Of a DNA stretch of 64,000 nt, positions 27,624 to 36,679 are shown piece by piece. Position 1 is the first letter of the stretch. The number at the start of each line of letters is the position of its first letter. The notes below the pieces were generated by a model that had not been told where the DNA came from, ran no database searches, and saw nothing but the letters and a program-made list of their open reading frames with translations. The position numbers were made by a program, and so were the translations under genes. The DNA lies in the NCBI GenBank assembly GCA_900045905.1, contig FCNS01000037.1, positions 62,001-126,000 of the forward strand, read 5' to 3'. The DNA is from Clostridiales bacterium CHKCI001. GTDB lineage: Bacteria; Bacillota; Clostridia; Lachnospirales; Lachnospiraceae.

Positions 27624-28703
27624 CTAATCACCAATGATATTTTTTATTGCATATGGTTCTGTATTGTAGTTATATGCACTAATTGTAACTTGATGCAATG
27701 AATTTGCTGACTGTAAAATCTTACCATCTCCAATATAAATCGCTACATGATTGACTGTTCCATCTGCATCTGTATAAAACATTAAATCTCCTGGTTTTGC
27801 ATCTTCCAACGAAACAAGAGTACCCTCGTTCACCTGAGTATAAGAAGTACGAGGCAATGTAATTCCTATATGTGCATAACAAAGCAGTGTAAATCCAGAA
27901 CAATCAACACCTGTAGAAAAATCAGTTCCTCCCCAAACATAAGGAACGCCTAAGTATTGCATTCCATATTCAATTAATTCTCTTCTCGGCTCAGAACAAT
28001 CTTTTACTGAAGTCCATCCATCTGCCTCTGGAAGATAATATCCAACAATTACATCTTTTGCCGATACATATGCATCTTCACTATTAAAATCTAATAAATA
28101 CCAATCATCCACCTTATCTTTAATCAGATATCTTTCGTTTTGATTTAACTTGGACCAGATTGGAGAATTTTCTGAAGGTTCCTTATGAACATCTAATGTC
28201 TCAGGAATTACTTGAAGCATTTTGTTACAATTTTCCACTGCAAGCGTCTCTGCTTCCTGTCCAGTTGCAACAAATTCTGCACCAACATATCCTACCACAT
28301 CTCCTGACTGTACATAATACCAGTCTGATAACTTATCCAATATATTCATTCCACAATATCTTGGCATTTTCCCAATAATTAAGCTATCTTCGGTTGGCAT
28401 CTCCCGAATATTAAGATAATTTACATTTTCTCTTACAACACCTAATTCATAGTATTGCTCCAATACTTCTCTTCTTGGATCAGAGTTTATTTCTTCTTCT
28501 TTTTCCGTTGCGTTTTTTTGTTCTGTACTTGTTCCATCCTCTTCTTCGCTATCAGAACTCTTGGTAGCAGTATCTGCAGCATTCGCTATCTGTGGGTGCT
28601 TTGTATCTGACATGTTTGTTTGGTAAATTCCAATGATACCTATTCCCACTAAAAGAATACAAACAGCAAGAATAGGTACAATTTTTTTCCAGTTCTTATC
28701 CAT
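27624..28703 (-). CDS. membrane-anchored SH3b-NlpC/P60 peptidoglycan hydrolase
   Basis: Paralogue of the 17780-19048 product with a shorter cytoplasmic tail. Its 359 residues hold one N-terminal membrane segment (IVPILAVCILLVGIGIIGIY), a Ser/Glu-rich linker, two SH3-like domains and a C-terminal NlpC/P60 domain with the catalytic Cys in GVDCSGFTLLC and His in VNHVAIYIGDG. The third catalytic position appears to be Gln (KILQSAN) instead of His as in the paralogue. It follows parC by 27 bp and ends at a strong terminator. Wall cleavage is the family role; the two copies may differ in timing or substrate. Confidence 0.85.
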   Translation of the reverse strand: MDKNWKKIVPILAVCILLVGIGIIGIYQTNMSDTKHPQIANAADTATKSSDSEEEDGTSTEQKNATEKEEEINSDPRREVLEQYYELGVVRENVNYLNIREMPTEDSLIIGKMPRYCGMNILDKLSDWYYVQSGDVVGYVGAEFVATGQEAETLAVENCNKMLQVIPETLDVHKEPSENSPIWSKLNQNERYLIKDKVDDWYLLDFNSEDAYVSAKDVIVGYYLPEADGWTSVKDCSEPRRELIEYGMQYLGVPYVWGGTDFSTGVDCSGFTLLCYAHIGITLPRTSYTQVNEGTLVSLEDAKPGDLMFYTDADGTVNHVAIYIGDGKILQSANSLHQVTISAYNYNTEPYAIKNIIGD

Positions 28704-28730
28704 TTTTATTACACCATCTTTATCTGTTTT

Positions 28731-30965
28731 TTATAATTTTTCTGGTTTGCCATCTCGTCTTTTCAAAGGAAGTTTGGATAAATCCACTTTTTTTCTTCCA
28801 ATAAGAACAGTTCGTTTTTCATCATGATTCAAACAATAAACCGCTTGAATTTCTTCATTCTGCTCCAGTTTCATTCCACGCACTCCTACCGAAGCTTTTT
28901 TTAATACTGTAACTTCTTCTGACTGAAACTTTAAAACTCTTCTTTGATTTGTCACTAACACAATCAAATTAGAATCCAGTGGAGCTAAGAAAATAATTTT
29001 GTCATTATCGGCTAGTTTGGTTGATAAAATTGTTCGCTTGATCGTTTCAAATTCTGAGAAATCTACTCGCTTTATTGCACCTTTTGCTGTAACAAATAAA
29101 AGTTGTTTTCCTTTTATCTGTTCCACCGCTCCAATAAATAGATAATTCTCTGTTTCCATTTTATAATTACAAAGATTTTCTATTGGCACACCTTTATCTT
29201 TACCTTTACAAAGAGGAACATCTTGCATCTTTAGTTGATGCATAAGACCTTCCTGTGTAAAAATACAGATTTTAGAAAGGTTTTTACAAGGAATTAACAC
29301 TTTACTTTCTTCTTGGATCAGTTCTGCATTTTTTTCAAAAACAGAACGTTCCATCATTTTTACATATCCAAAACGATTCATTGCGAATACAACATCCATT
29401 TCAGTAACTGGACGTTCCTCAAAAACAGCTTCCTTGGTATTTGTAATTTTCGTTCTTCTTGGAAAGGCATAAGCTTTTTTAATCTTATCCAAATCTGACT
29501 TAATCACTTTCCTTAATGCATCACGACTGCTAAGTATTTTCTCGTAGGAAGTAATTCGGTTTAAAGTTTTTTGATATTCTTCCTGTAATGTCAAAATCTC
29601 CAGGCCAATCAGCTTACTCAGCCGTAATTCTAATATAGCAGTTGCTTGAGCTTCTGTAAAGCACAATTTTCTTGCACGCTCTTGAGATTTTTTGGATTGA
29701 AACCGAATTGAATCAGTATTTCCAGTAATCAGACATTCTTTTGCCTTTTTTATCGTCTGACTTCCACGAATGATCTCAATAATCAGATCGATACAATCTA
29801 CTGCTTGGATTAGACCTTCCTGTATTTCTTTCTTCTTCGTTTCACGTTCTAATAAGGTACGATATTTCCTTGTATTTACTTCTTCCTGAAACTGAATATG
29901 ATGCTCTAAAATTTGCTTTAAACCTAATACTTCTGGTTTTCCATTTGCAATTGCAAGCATATTGACTCCAAATGTATCTTCCATCTTGGTTTTTTTCAAA
30001 ACTCCTTGCAATACTTTTTCTGCATCCGCTCCTTTTCTAAGTTCTAATACAATTTTAATTCCGTCTTTGGAAGATTGATTTAAAATATCAGAAATATCTG
30101 GTATTTTTTTACTTTCAACTAGATTTGCCACATCACTCAGAAAACGCCCAATATTTGCTCCAACCATTGTATAAGGAATTTCTGTAATCACAATCCGATC
30201 TTTTTCCGATCGTTTGGATGCATATTGAATTTCTGCTTTTCCTCTTAGTTTAATTCTACCTTTTCCTGTTGCATAAATCTGGGCTAATTCTGCTTTATTT
30301 GTTACAATACCACCCGTTGGAAAGTCTGGACCAGGCATCACTTTCATAAGTTCTTCCACTGTCACATCTGGCTGATCGATACAAAGTTTTACTGCATCAA
30401 TTACTTCGCCTAAATTATGTGTCGGTACAGACGTAGTCATTCCAACTGCAATTCCCTCTGCTCCATTTACTAAAAAATTTGGGACACGTACTGGAAGCAC
30501 TTCTGGTTCCTTTTCTGTCTCATCAAAATTAGGCACAAAATCTACAACATTTTTATCTAAATCGGCTAAATATACTTCTTGCGTAAATTTCTTCAGACGG
30601 GCTTCTGTATACCTCATTGCAGCTGCTCCATCGCCTTCAATCGAGCCAAAGTTCCCATGTCCATCTACAAGAGCCATACCTTTTTTGAAATCCTGCGAAA
30701 GTACGACCAGAGCCTCATAAATAGAACTATCTCCATGTGGATGATATTTACCCATCGCATCTCCAACAATACGTGCTGACTTTCTATGAGGTTTTTCCGC
30801 ATTTAGTCCAAGCTCATTCATCGCATATAATACTCTTCGCTGTACAGGCTTTAGTCCATCTCGAATATCTGGAACTGCACGAGACATAATTACAGACATA
30901 GAATAATTAATATAGGCCTGCTGCATCTCACTAGAAAACTCTGTTGAAATAATTGTTTCTGCCAT
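28731..30965 (-). CDS. parC: DNA topoisomerase IV subunit A
   Basis: Type IIA topoisomerase breakage subunit, 744 residues. Active Tyr119 lies in [11 protein letters not shown]; the quinolone-determining loop reads [12 protein letters not shown]. The C-terminal beta-pinwheel has no QRRGGRG GyrA-box, and the protein is shorter than a typical GyrA, so ParC is favoured. It lies 23 bp after the B subunit. GyrAB would be expected near the origin. Confidence is high for the enzyme class and moderate for ParC over GyrA. Confidence 0.86.
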   Translation of the reverse strand: MAETIISTEFSSEMQQAYINYSMSVIMSRAVPDIRDGLKPVQRRVLYAMNELGLNAEKPHRKSARIVGDAMGKYHPHGDSSIYEALVVLSQDFKKGMALVDGHGNFGSIEGDGAAAMRYTEARLKKFTQEVYLADLDKNVVDFVPNFDETEKEPEVLPVRVPNFLVNGAEGIAVGMTTSVPTHNLGEVIDAVKLCIDQPDVTVEELMKVMPGPDFPTGGIVTNKAELAQIYATGKGRIKLRGKAEIQYASKRSEKDRIVITEIPYTMVGANIGRFLSDVANLVESKKIPDISDILNQSSKDGIKIVLELRKGADAEKVLQGVLKKTKMEDTFGVNMLAIANGKPEVLGLKQILEHHIQFQEEVNTRKYRTLLERETKKKEIQEGLIQAVDCIDLIIEIIRGSQTIKKAKECLITGNTDSIRFQSKKSQERARKLCFTEAQATAILELRLSKLIGLEILTLQEEYQKTLNRITSYEKILSSRDALRKVIKSDLDKIKKAYAFPRRTKITNTKEAVFEERPVTEMDVVFAMNRFGYVKMMERSVFEKNAELIQEESKVLIPCKNLSKICIFTQEGLMHQLKMQDVPLCKGKDKGVPIENLCNYKMETENYLFIGAVEQIKGKQLLFVTAKGAIKRVDFSEFETIKRTILSTKLADNDKIIFLAPLDSNLIVLVTNQRRVLKFQSEEVTVLKKASVGVRGMKLEQNEEIQAVYCLNHDEKRTVLIGRKKVDLSKLPLKRRDGKPEKL

Positions 30966-30988
30966 AATCTCTCCTTAAATTCCAATCC

Positions 30989-32905
30989 TTAAATATCTAA
31001 TTCTGCTTCCTTTGCATGCTGATAAACAAAATTTCTTCTCGGTTCTACATCACTACCCATTAAAATTTCTGTGATTTCATTTGCCATACGTGCATCTTCA
31101 ATTTCCACTCGCTTTAAACATCGACTTTCTGGATTTAGCGTTGTTTCCCAAAGCTGATCAGCATCCATCTCTCCTAATCCTTTGTAACGCTGTAATGTGA
31201 AATTTTTATGTGTTTTTCTATATTTTTGCAATGCCACATCGTCATATAAATATTGTTCTTTTCCTCTAGCAGGAATGGCTTTATAAAGTGGAGGCATCGC
31301 AATAAAAATATGACCATTGCTAATTAGTTCTGGCATAAAACGATAGAAAAAAGTCATCAATAATGTACTAATATGTGCTCCATCTACATCGGCATCGGCC
31401 ATAATAATAATTTTATTATACCGCAACTTACTAATATCAAAGTCATTACCATAACCTTCGGAAAATCCACAGCCAAACGCCTGTATCATTGCACGAATTT
31501 CTGCATTGGCAAGTACCTTATCCATAGAAGCCTTTTCTACATTTAAAATCTTTCCTCGAATTGGCAAAATCGCTTGGTATGTTCGATTCCTAGCTGTTTT
31601 TGCTGAACCTCCTGCCGAATCTCCTTCTACAATAAAAATTTCACAATTTTGCGCATCTTTGCTTTCACAGTTTGCTAGTTTTCCGTTCCCATCAAATGAA
31701 AATTTTGTTTTTGGCAGTAAATTTGACTTCGCCTTTTCTTCTGCCTTACGAATTTTAGCTGATTTTTCTGCACAGCCAATAATCTTCTTTAACGTATCTA
31801 GATTTTTATCAAAAAATAACTCTAATTGTTCTCCTGATACATTAGAAACTGCTCTGGCTGCATCTGCACTTCCAAGCTTTGTCTTTGTCTGACCTTCAAA
31901 CATTGGATCAGGATGCTTAATTGCAATAATAGCTGTCATTCCACACCGTGTATCTGCACCAGTAAATTTATTGGTATCCTTTAGGATACCGAGTTCTTTT
32001 GCATAATTATTAATTTCTTGTGTAAATTTTGTTTTAAATCCAGTTAAATGAGTTCCTCCATCAGAAGTATAAATATTATTACAATACCCCAATAAACGCT
32101 CCTCAAAGGTATCTACAAACTGAAATGCTGCTTCAATCTCAATTTCTTCGCTTTTTCCTTTATAATATATAACATTATGAACCGCCGTTTTTCCTTTGTT
32201 TAATTCTTTTACATAAGCACAAATTCCTTCTGACTCTAAGAAAACTGTTTGCTCAGCTTCTCCCTCTCTTCGATTCGTAAACACAATTTCTAATCCGGGA
32301 TTTAAATAAGCCGTTTCATGAAGACGACTTTTTATTGAATCGGCATGGAAACGTGTTTTCTCAAAAATTTCTGCATCTGGCAGAAATGTAACCGTTGTGC
32401 CTGTTTTTTTCGTTTTACCAATTTTAGGCAATAATCCATTCTTTAATTCTGTCACTGGATTGCCTCTCTTATAGCTATCATAATAAACAGCTCCATCTTT
32501 ATAGATCCGAATTTCCATAAATTCTGACAATGCATTTACAACGGAAGATCCTACACCATGTAACCCTCCACTCGTTTTATAAGCTGTATTGTCAAACTTT
32601 CCTCCTGCGTGAAGCGTAGTAAAAATAATGCGTTCTGCTGAAACTCCTAATTTATGCCGATCAACTGGAACACCACGTCCATCATCGGCAACTGTAACCG
32701 CTCCATTTTCTTCTAATATTACCTCTATATGATTGCAAAAACCTGCCAAATGCTCATCCACTGCATTATCCACAATTTCATAAACAAGATGATTTAATCC
32801 AGATGCAGAAACCCCTCCGATATACATGCCTGGACGCTTACGAACCGCTTCTAATCCTTCCAGCACTGTAATACTGTCTGCATTATAGGTAACTTGCTTT
32901 GCCAT
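30989..32905 (-). CDS. parE: DNA topoisomerase IV subunit B
   Basis: ATPase subunit of 638 residues. GHKL motifs IVDNAVDEHLAGFC, VADDGRGVPV and GGLHGVGSSVVNAL; Toprim motifs IVEGDSAGGSAKTARNR, ILPIRGKILNVEKA and IIIMADADVDGAHI; QRYKGLGEMDADQLWETT near the end. Called ParE because its partner lacks a GyrA-box; GyrB remains possible from this protein alone. ATG 32905 follows GAGGAAAGG. It is divergent from the tRNA-Glu gene. Confidence 0.86.
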   Translation of the reverse strand: MAKQVTYNADSITVLEGLEAVRKRPGMYIGGVSASGLNHLVYEIVDNAVDEHLAGFCNHIEVILEENGAVTVADDGRGVPVDRHKLGVSAERIIFTTLHAGGKFDNTAYKTSGGLHGVGSSVVNALSEFMEIRIYKDGAVYYDSYKRGNPVTELKNGLLPKIGKTKKTGTTVTFLPDAEIFEKTRFHADSIKSRLHETAYLNPGLEIVFTNRREGEAEQTVFLESEGICAYVKELNKGKTAVHNVIYYKGKSEEIEIEAAFQFVDTFEERLLGYCNNIYTSDGGTHLTGFKTKFTQEINNYAKELGILKDTNKFTGADTRCGMTAIIAIKHPDPMFEGQTKTKLGSADAARAVSNVSGEQLELFFDKNLDTLKKIIGCAEKSAKIRKAEEKAKSNLLPKTKFSFDGNGKLANCESKDAQNCEIFIVEGDSAGGSAKTARNRTYQAILPIRGKILNVEKASMDKVLANAEIRAMIQAFGCGFSEGYGNDFDISKLRYNKIIIMADADVDGAHISTLLMTFFYRFMPELISNGHIFIAMPPLYKAIPARGKEQYLYDDVALQKYRKTHKNFTLQRYKGLGEMDADQLWETTLNPESRCLKRVEIEDARMANEITEILMGSDVEPRRNFVYQHAKEAELDI

Positions 32906-33066
32906 ACAAACTTTCCTTTCCTCAAATAAAATATATGTTTATATTGATTACCAGCAAACATTTATTCGATATTTTCATACACGTTGCTTATTATAAGCGA
33001 GTTTTTTCTTTTAATCAAGTTATTTTTTACTTATCAAAAAATTTTTTATTATTTCTAAAAAAACTA

Positions 33067-33095
33067 TTGACAACCTTTTCCTATTATGATATTAT
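33067..33095 (+). promoter_or_regulatory. promoter of tRNA-Glu(CTC)
   Basis: TTGACA (33067-33072), 17-bp spacer, TATTAT (33090-33095); predicted start near 33102, about 27 bases before the mature tRNA. Confidence 0.75.
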
Positions 33096-33128
33096 AATCA
33101 AGCATTGAGCAAATGATAATTCAAATTT

Positions 33129-33200
33129 GGCTCGTTAGTCAAGCGGTTAAGACGTCGCCCTCTCACGGCGAAAACAGGGGTTCGATTCCCCTACGAGCTG
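33129..33200 (+). tRNA. tRNA-Glu (anticodon CTC)
   Basis: A complete cloverleaf: acceptor GGCTCGT with ACGAGCT (one G-U), D-arm TAGTCAAGCGGTTAAGAC typical of tRNA-Glu, anticodon arm TCGCC-ctCTCac-GGCGA, and a T-arm with GTTCGATTC. The CCA end is not encoded. It is a single-gene unit with its own promoter and terminator. CTC reads only GAG; a TTC isoacceptor must exist elsewhere. Confidence 0.95.
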
Positions 33201-33208
33201 TTTCGCAT

Positions 33209-33240
33209 AATCAAGGTAATTTTTTTACCTTGATTTTTTT
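33209..33240 (+). terminator. terminator of tRNA-Glu
   Basis: AATCAAGGTAA pairs with TTACCTTGATT around a short T loop, and a run of seven or more T follows. It lies 9 bases after the tRNA. Confidence 0.9.
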
Positions 33241-33425
33241 TATAATAACTGCTATTTTTAATATGCCCAGAAAGCTTATATTTGCTTCTTTTCTACCAAT
33301 GCTTTTCATTTACACAAAAATATAAGCCAATGGATTCCTATTTGCATCGTATGCAGACATAAGAAATCCGCTATATTTTTATTACTGGCTAGATTATATT
33401 ATCAAATTAAGTAAAGGTGATTTTT

Positions 33426-34448
33426 ATGAATATATACGATATTTCTCAAAAAGCTGGCGTTTCTATTGCTACTGTATCCCGAGTATTAAATGGCAGTGAT
33501 CGTGTCAGTGAAAAAACCCGTCAGAAAGTATTATCTGTTATGAATGAAACAGGATATACTCCCAATGTGTTTGCTAAAGGGTTAAGTTCAAATTCTATGC
33601 AGACAATTGGTATTTTATGTGCCAATGCATCCGATCCTTATTTGGCAAATGGCATCTATTACACCGAACGTACACTCCGCCAATTCGGTTATAATAGTCT
33701 TCTATCCTGTACGGGACATGAACTGAAAGATAAGCAATATGCTCTAGATATGCTTCTAAAAAAACGAATTGATGCAGTAGTTATGGTAGGCTCTCATTAC
33801 ATAGAATCGAATCCTGAAAACCGTCAATATATTTATGAAGCAGCAAAACAAGTTCCTGTCATTATTTTTAATGGATATATTGAACATAACAATATATATT
33901 GTTCGTTTTCTCAAGATCGAGATGCCGTATCCAACGCAGCTAACTATTTACTCTCTCAAAACCGAAAACATTTACTTTTTCTCTATACAATGCTCTCTTA
34001 CAGCGGTCGTGAAAAGTTACTTGGTTTCCAAGAAGCTCTTCAAGCATATGGTTATTCTAAAAAAGAGATTGCAACGCTTCAATGCCCAGTCTCTGTTATG
34101 GAAACATTAGAATTTTTGGAATCCCTCTATCCAAACACATTTCCATTTGATGGAATTATAACTTCAGAAGACTCTGTCGCAATTGGAGCTCTTAAATTCG
34201 CCCAGAATCGAGGAATTCACGTCCCAGAACAGCTAGAAATTATTGGATATAATAATTCTCAGTTATGTGTTTGCTGCACTCCAGAGCTGACTTCTATCGA
34301 TAATCACTTATCTATAATGTGTCAAAATGGAGTCCAAAATCTTATTCGAGTTCTAAAGCATGAACCGATATCCGCAGCTACTTCTATTCCTTGCGATCTT
34401 ATTTTTCGAGGAACAACCAAAAAACAACATGAAATAAAGCAGTCATAG
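33426..34448 (+). CDS. LacI-family transcriptional regulator
   Basis: DNA-binding sugar-responsive regulator of 340 residues. The N-terminal helix-turn-helix reads IYDISQKAGVSIATVSRVLN (one residue per position of the LacI hinge pattern), followed by the hinge YTPNVFAKGLSSN and a periplasmic-binding-protein-like effector domain (QTIGILCANASDPY to the end). GTG at 33417 is possible, but ATG 33426 sits 7 bases after AAAGGTGA. No sugar operon is adjacent; palindromes at 33343-33355 and 34590-34605 are candidate operators. Its target could be the small exported protein at 34816 or distant genes. A 10-bp hairpin (34436-34467) overlaps the stop codon. Confidence 0.88.
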   Translation: MNIYDISQKAGVSIATVSRVLNGSDRVSEKTRQKVLSVMNETGYTPNVFAKGLSSNSMQTIGILCANASDPYLANGIYYTERTLRQFGYNSLLSCTGHELKDKQYALDMLLKKRIDAVVMVGSHYIESNPENRQYIYEAAKQVPVIIFNGYIEHNNIYCSFSQDRDAVSNAANYLLSQNRKHLLFLYTMLSYSGREKLLGFQEALQAYGYSKKEIATLQCPVSVMETLEFLESLYPNTFPFDGIITSEDSVAIGALKFAQNRGIHVPEQLEIIGYNNSQLCVCCTPELTSIDNHLSIMCQNGVQNLIRVLKHEPISAATSIPCDLIFRGTTKKQHEIKQS

Positions 34449-34589
34449 ACCCCTCTCTGACTGCTTTACTCCATACCAAATGGATTTATGGAACTCAAAA
34501 GCTGAAATTCCGTGGTTTTCAAATTGTAATTACTTACATTAATATAAAAACTTTGCTACACCCACTTATATTTTCACGTTCCCATCATT

Positions 34590-34605
34590 ATGTAAGCTCT
34601 TACAT
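34590..34605. promoter_or_regulatory. LacI-like palindromic operator candidate
   Basis: ATGTAAG-CT-CTTACAT, 7-bp arms and a 2-bp centre, close to the TGTAAGCGCTTACA type bound by LacI-family proteins but with CT at the centre. It lies 142 bp after the LacI gene and ~106 bp upstream of the next -35. The rest of the 34449-34815 gap is AT-rich with no gene visible. Confidence 0.45.
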
Positions 34606-34710
34606 TTTGTATTTATATTATAGGCTGTTTTTCTCCATAAGTCAACTTGGTATTTTTCACAATATTTATGTTCATATTATAGCATAATTTATATATTTTA
34701 TATTTTTCTA

Positions 34711-34739
34711 TTGACACAGAACAGATTATATGTTACTAT
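34711..34739 (+). promoter_or_regulatory. promoter of the exported zinc-ribbon gene
   Basis: TTGACA (34711-34716), 17-bp spacer, TACTAT (34734-34739). The predicted start near 34746 is followed at once by the 10-bp palindrome AACGGCCGTT (34748-34757). That could be a second operator. The leader is ~70 bases and ends in AAGGAGGAA. Confidence 0.72.
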
Positions 34740-34815
34740 TTGAATAGAACGGCCGTTATGTTACTTATAATTTTATTAATATTATTACACTGTCACACTA
34801 TAAGGAGGAATTTAA

Positions 34816-35040
34816 ATGAAAAGAATAAAAGCTTTTGTACTAGCTTGTGTTGTGCTATTCGGATTATTTAGTTATTCAGACGCAGCTTTGGCTGCAGATC
34901 CACCTCAGACAATGCAAGATTATTGCCCAAACTGCCGTAAAAATACGACTTTCCGTTTAGATTATAGGAATGGAATCTATGTTACATATGTTTGCACTAA
35001 CTGTGGTGTATACTATATTACTACCGACTGGTTTGGTTGA
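34816..35040 (+). CDS. small exported zinc-ribbon protein, unknown function
   Basis: A 74-residue protein starting at ATG 34816 with a strong AAGGAGGAA site. A classic signal peptide (Lys/Arg start, FVLACVVLFGLF core, cleavage after ALA at ~26) leaves a mature protein of ~48 residues. That part has two CxxC knuckles, C37-x2-C40 and C60-x2-C63 (YCPNC and VCTNC), spaced like a one-ribbon zinc finger. The tail is aromatic (VYYITTDWFG). It has its own promoter and no operon partners; a tRNA-Pro gene follows. I do not recognise the family. It may bind metal or form disulfides outside the cell. Confidence 0.8.
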   Translation: MKRIKAFVLACVVLFGLFSYSDAALAADPPQTMQDYCPNCRKNTTFRLDYRNGIYVTYVCTNCGVYYITTDWFG

Positions 35041-35065
35041 TACAGTAAGATTTTCCAAAAAATAC

Positions 35066-35094
35066 TTGACAAAAAAAATAGAATTCGATATACT
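35066..35094 (+). promoter_or_regulatory. promoter of tRNA-Pro(CGG)
   Basis: TTGACA (35066-35071), 17-bp spacer, TATACT (35089-35094), about 10 bases before the mature tRNA. Confidence 0.78.
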
Positions 35095-35104
35095 TTTTGG
35101 GTAG

Positions 35105-35178
35105 CGAGGCGTGGCTCAGTTTGGTAGAGCGCTGCGTTCGGGACGCAGAGGTCGCGTGTTCGAATCACGTCGCCTCGA
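35105..35178 (+). tRNA. tRNA-Pro (anticodon CGG)
   Basis: Acceptor CGAGGCG with CGCCTCG, D-arm GCTCAGTTTGGTAGAGC, anticodon arm CTGCG-ttCGGga-CGCAG, T-arm GCGTG-TTCGAAT-CACGT (one G-U), discriminator A. CCA is not encoded. A single-gene unit with its own promoter and terminator. CGG reads CCG, a rare codon in low-GC genomes. Confidence 0.95.
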
Positions 35179-35185
35179 CTGCTCG

Positions 35186-35222
35186 AAGCGTCAGAAATGT
35201 TATATTTTCTGGCGTTTTTTTA
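35186..35222 (+). terminator. terminator of tRNA-Pro
   Basis: AAGCGTCAGAAA pairs with TTTCTGGCGTTT (two G-U) and runs into a T-tract. A second smaller hairpin with a T-rich tail lies at 35238-35264. The rest of the gap to nagA (35265-35453) holds only AT-rich leader and promoter sequence. Confidence 0.85.
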
Positions 35223-35378
35223 TTGTCGTGACATATAAAAGAAATCTCTAATGGAGGTTTCTTTTGTTCGTTTTTTCAAATTTCTATTGATTACAGACTT
35301 AATAACAATACTTTCTTTATAATAACTAGCCTGATACAATTGTGCAATATTTTGACTCTATTTTTACTATTTATCGGA

Positions 35379-35407
35379 TATACATTTATTTAAAAATATG
35401 CTATACT
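35379..35407 (+). promoter_or_regulatory. probable nagA promoter
   Basis: TATACT (35402-35407) with a weak TATACA at -35 (35379-35384) and a 17-bp spacer. Predicted start near 35414, ~40-base leader. Confidence 0.5.
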
Positions 35408-35453
35408 AAAAATACACATAGTTTCACGGTAATATACCAGAAAAGAGGTTTCT

Positions 35454-36566
35454 ATGATTATTAAAAATGCAAAAGTTTTTTCTGAGAAAGGTACATTTGA
35501 AGAAAAAAACATTATAATGAATGGGGAGTATTTTGCAGACAGCACAACAGATACAAAAGAATTTGATGCAAGTGGCTGTTATGTTATCCCAGGCTTAATT
35601 GATATTCATTTTCACGGATGTGTTGGACATGACTTTTGTGACGGAACAGAAGAATCCATTCAAGCAATCGCCGACTATGAATTATCCTGTGGCGTTACCA
35701 CGATTATCCCTGCTTCTATGACACTGAGCGAAGATATTTTAACAACCGTCTATAAAGCTGCCGCTGAACATAAGAATGACAGAGGAGCTGAATTAGTTGG
35801 TATCAACATGGAAGGTCCATTTGTCTCTATGGCAAAAAAAGGGGCTCAGAATGGTGCTTTCATTCATAGACCAGATGCTGAAATGTTTCATCGCTTAAAT
35901 GCAGTCTCTGGTCATAAGATTAAACATGTTGCTTTAGCCCCAGAAGAACCAGGAGCTTTGGAATTCATTGAGCAAGTTAAGGATGACACAGTTATTTCAA
36001 TTGCTCATACAACCGCTGATTACGATACAGCCAAAAAGGCAATCGAAGCGGGTGCTACACATGTTACTCATTTGTATAATGCAATGCCTCCATTTACCCA
36101 TCGTGCTCCAGGTGTGATTGGAGCTGCCGCAGATAGTGATAGCGTTTTTGTAGAATTAATTTGTGATGGCATCCATATTCATCCATCTGCCGTGCGTACA
36201 ACATTTAAGATTTTTGGAGATGATCGTATTTGTCTGATTAGTGATAGTATGGAAGCAACTGGTATGCCAGATGGAGAATACTCTCTTGGAGGACAGAAGG
36301 TAATAAAAAAAGGAAACCGTGCCACTTTAGTAGATGGTACAATTGCTGGATCTGCTACAAACTTAATGGATTGTATCCGCACTGCGATTATTCAAATGCA
36401 TATTCCAATGGAAAGTGCAATCAAATGTGCAACTGCTAATCCAGCCAAATCGATTGGTATTTATGATCAATATGGAAGTATTTCCACAGGTAAATATGCA
36501 AACTGTGTTGTATTAGATCACGATTTAAATATCAAAGCAGTATTTTTAAAAGGTTCTCAAGTATAA
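35454..36566 (+). CDS. nagA: N-acetylglucosamine-6-phosphate deacetylase
   Basis: Removes acetate from GlcNAc-6-P in amino-sugar and wall recycling. Amidohydrolase of 370 residues: metal-binding HxH in LIDIHFHGCVGHDF, MEGPF, SIAHTTADY, THLYNAMPPFTHR and catalytic Asp in LISDSMEATGMPDG. Length is normal. ATG 35454 with AAGAGG. It stands alone without nagB; glucosamine-6-P deaminase must be elsewhere. A long inverted repeat follows at 36579. Confidence 0.95.
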   Translation: MIIKNAKVFSEKGTFEEKNIIMNGEYFADSTTDTKEFDASGCYVIPGLIDIHFHGCVGHDFCDGTEESIQAIADYELSCGVTTIIPASMTLSEDILTTVYKAAAEHKNDRGAELVGINMEGPFVSMAKKGAQNGAFIHRPDAEMFHRLNAVSGHKIKHVALAPEEPGALEFIEQVKDDTVISIAHTTADYDTAKKAIEAGATHVTHLYNAMPPFTHRAPGVIGAAADSDSVFVELICDGIHIHPSAVRTTFKIFGDDRICLISDSMEATGMPDGEYSLGGQKVIKKGNRATLVDGTIAGSATNLMDCIRTAIIQMHIPMESAIKCATANPAKSIGIYDQYGSISTGKYANCVVLDHDLNIKAVFLKGSQV

Positions 36567-36578
36567 TTCATACTATTT

Positions 36579-36650
36579 ATAAAAGGCACTCAATACTGGT
36601 ACTGTCCTTCTTAGATAGAGAGCAGCCCCACAATATTGAGTGCCTTTTAT
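36579..36650. terminator. 17-bp inverted repeat between nagA and pgeF
   Basis: 36579-36595 and 36634-36650 are a perfect 17-bp inverted repeat around a 38-base loop, located between convergent nagA and pgeF. Each strand ends in a CCTTTTAT tract, so it can end transcripts from both sides. The arms are unusually long and the loop is large for a standard terminator. Confidence 0.75.
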
Positions 36651-36679
36651 CATGCAGAAAACTTATCCTGCCTGTCTCA

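Noticed and set aside
28731-32905. Reading the topoisomerase genes as gyrA/gyrB
   Set aside because: The A subunit is only 744 residues and lacks the GyrA-box, so topoisomerase IV is more likely, though the B subunit alone is ambiguous.
33113-33325. 70-residue ORF across the tRNA-Glu gene
   Set aside because: It reads through a certain tRNA and its terminator; no ribosome site.
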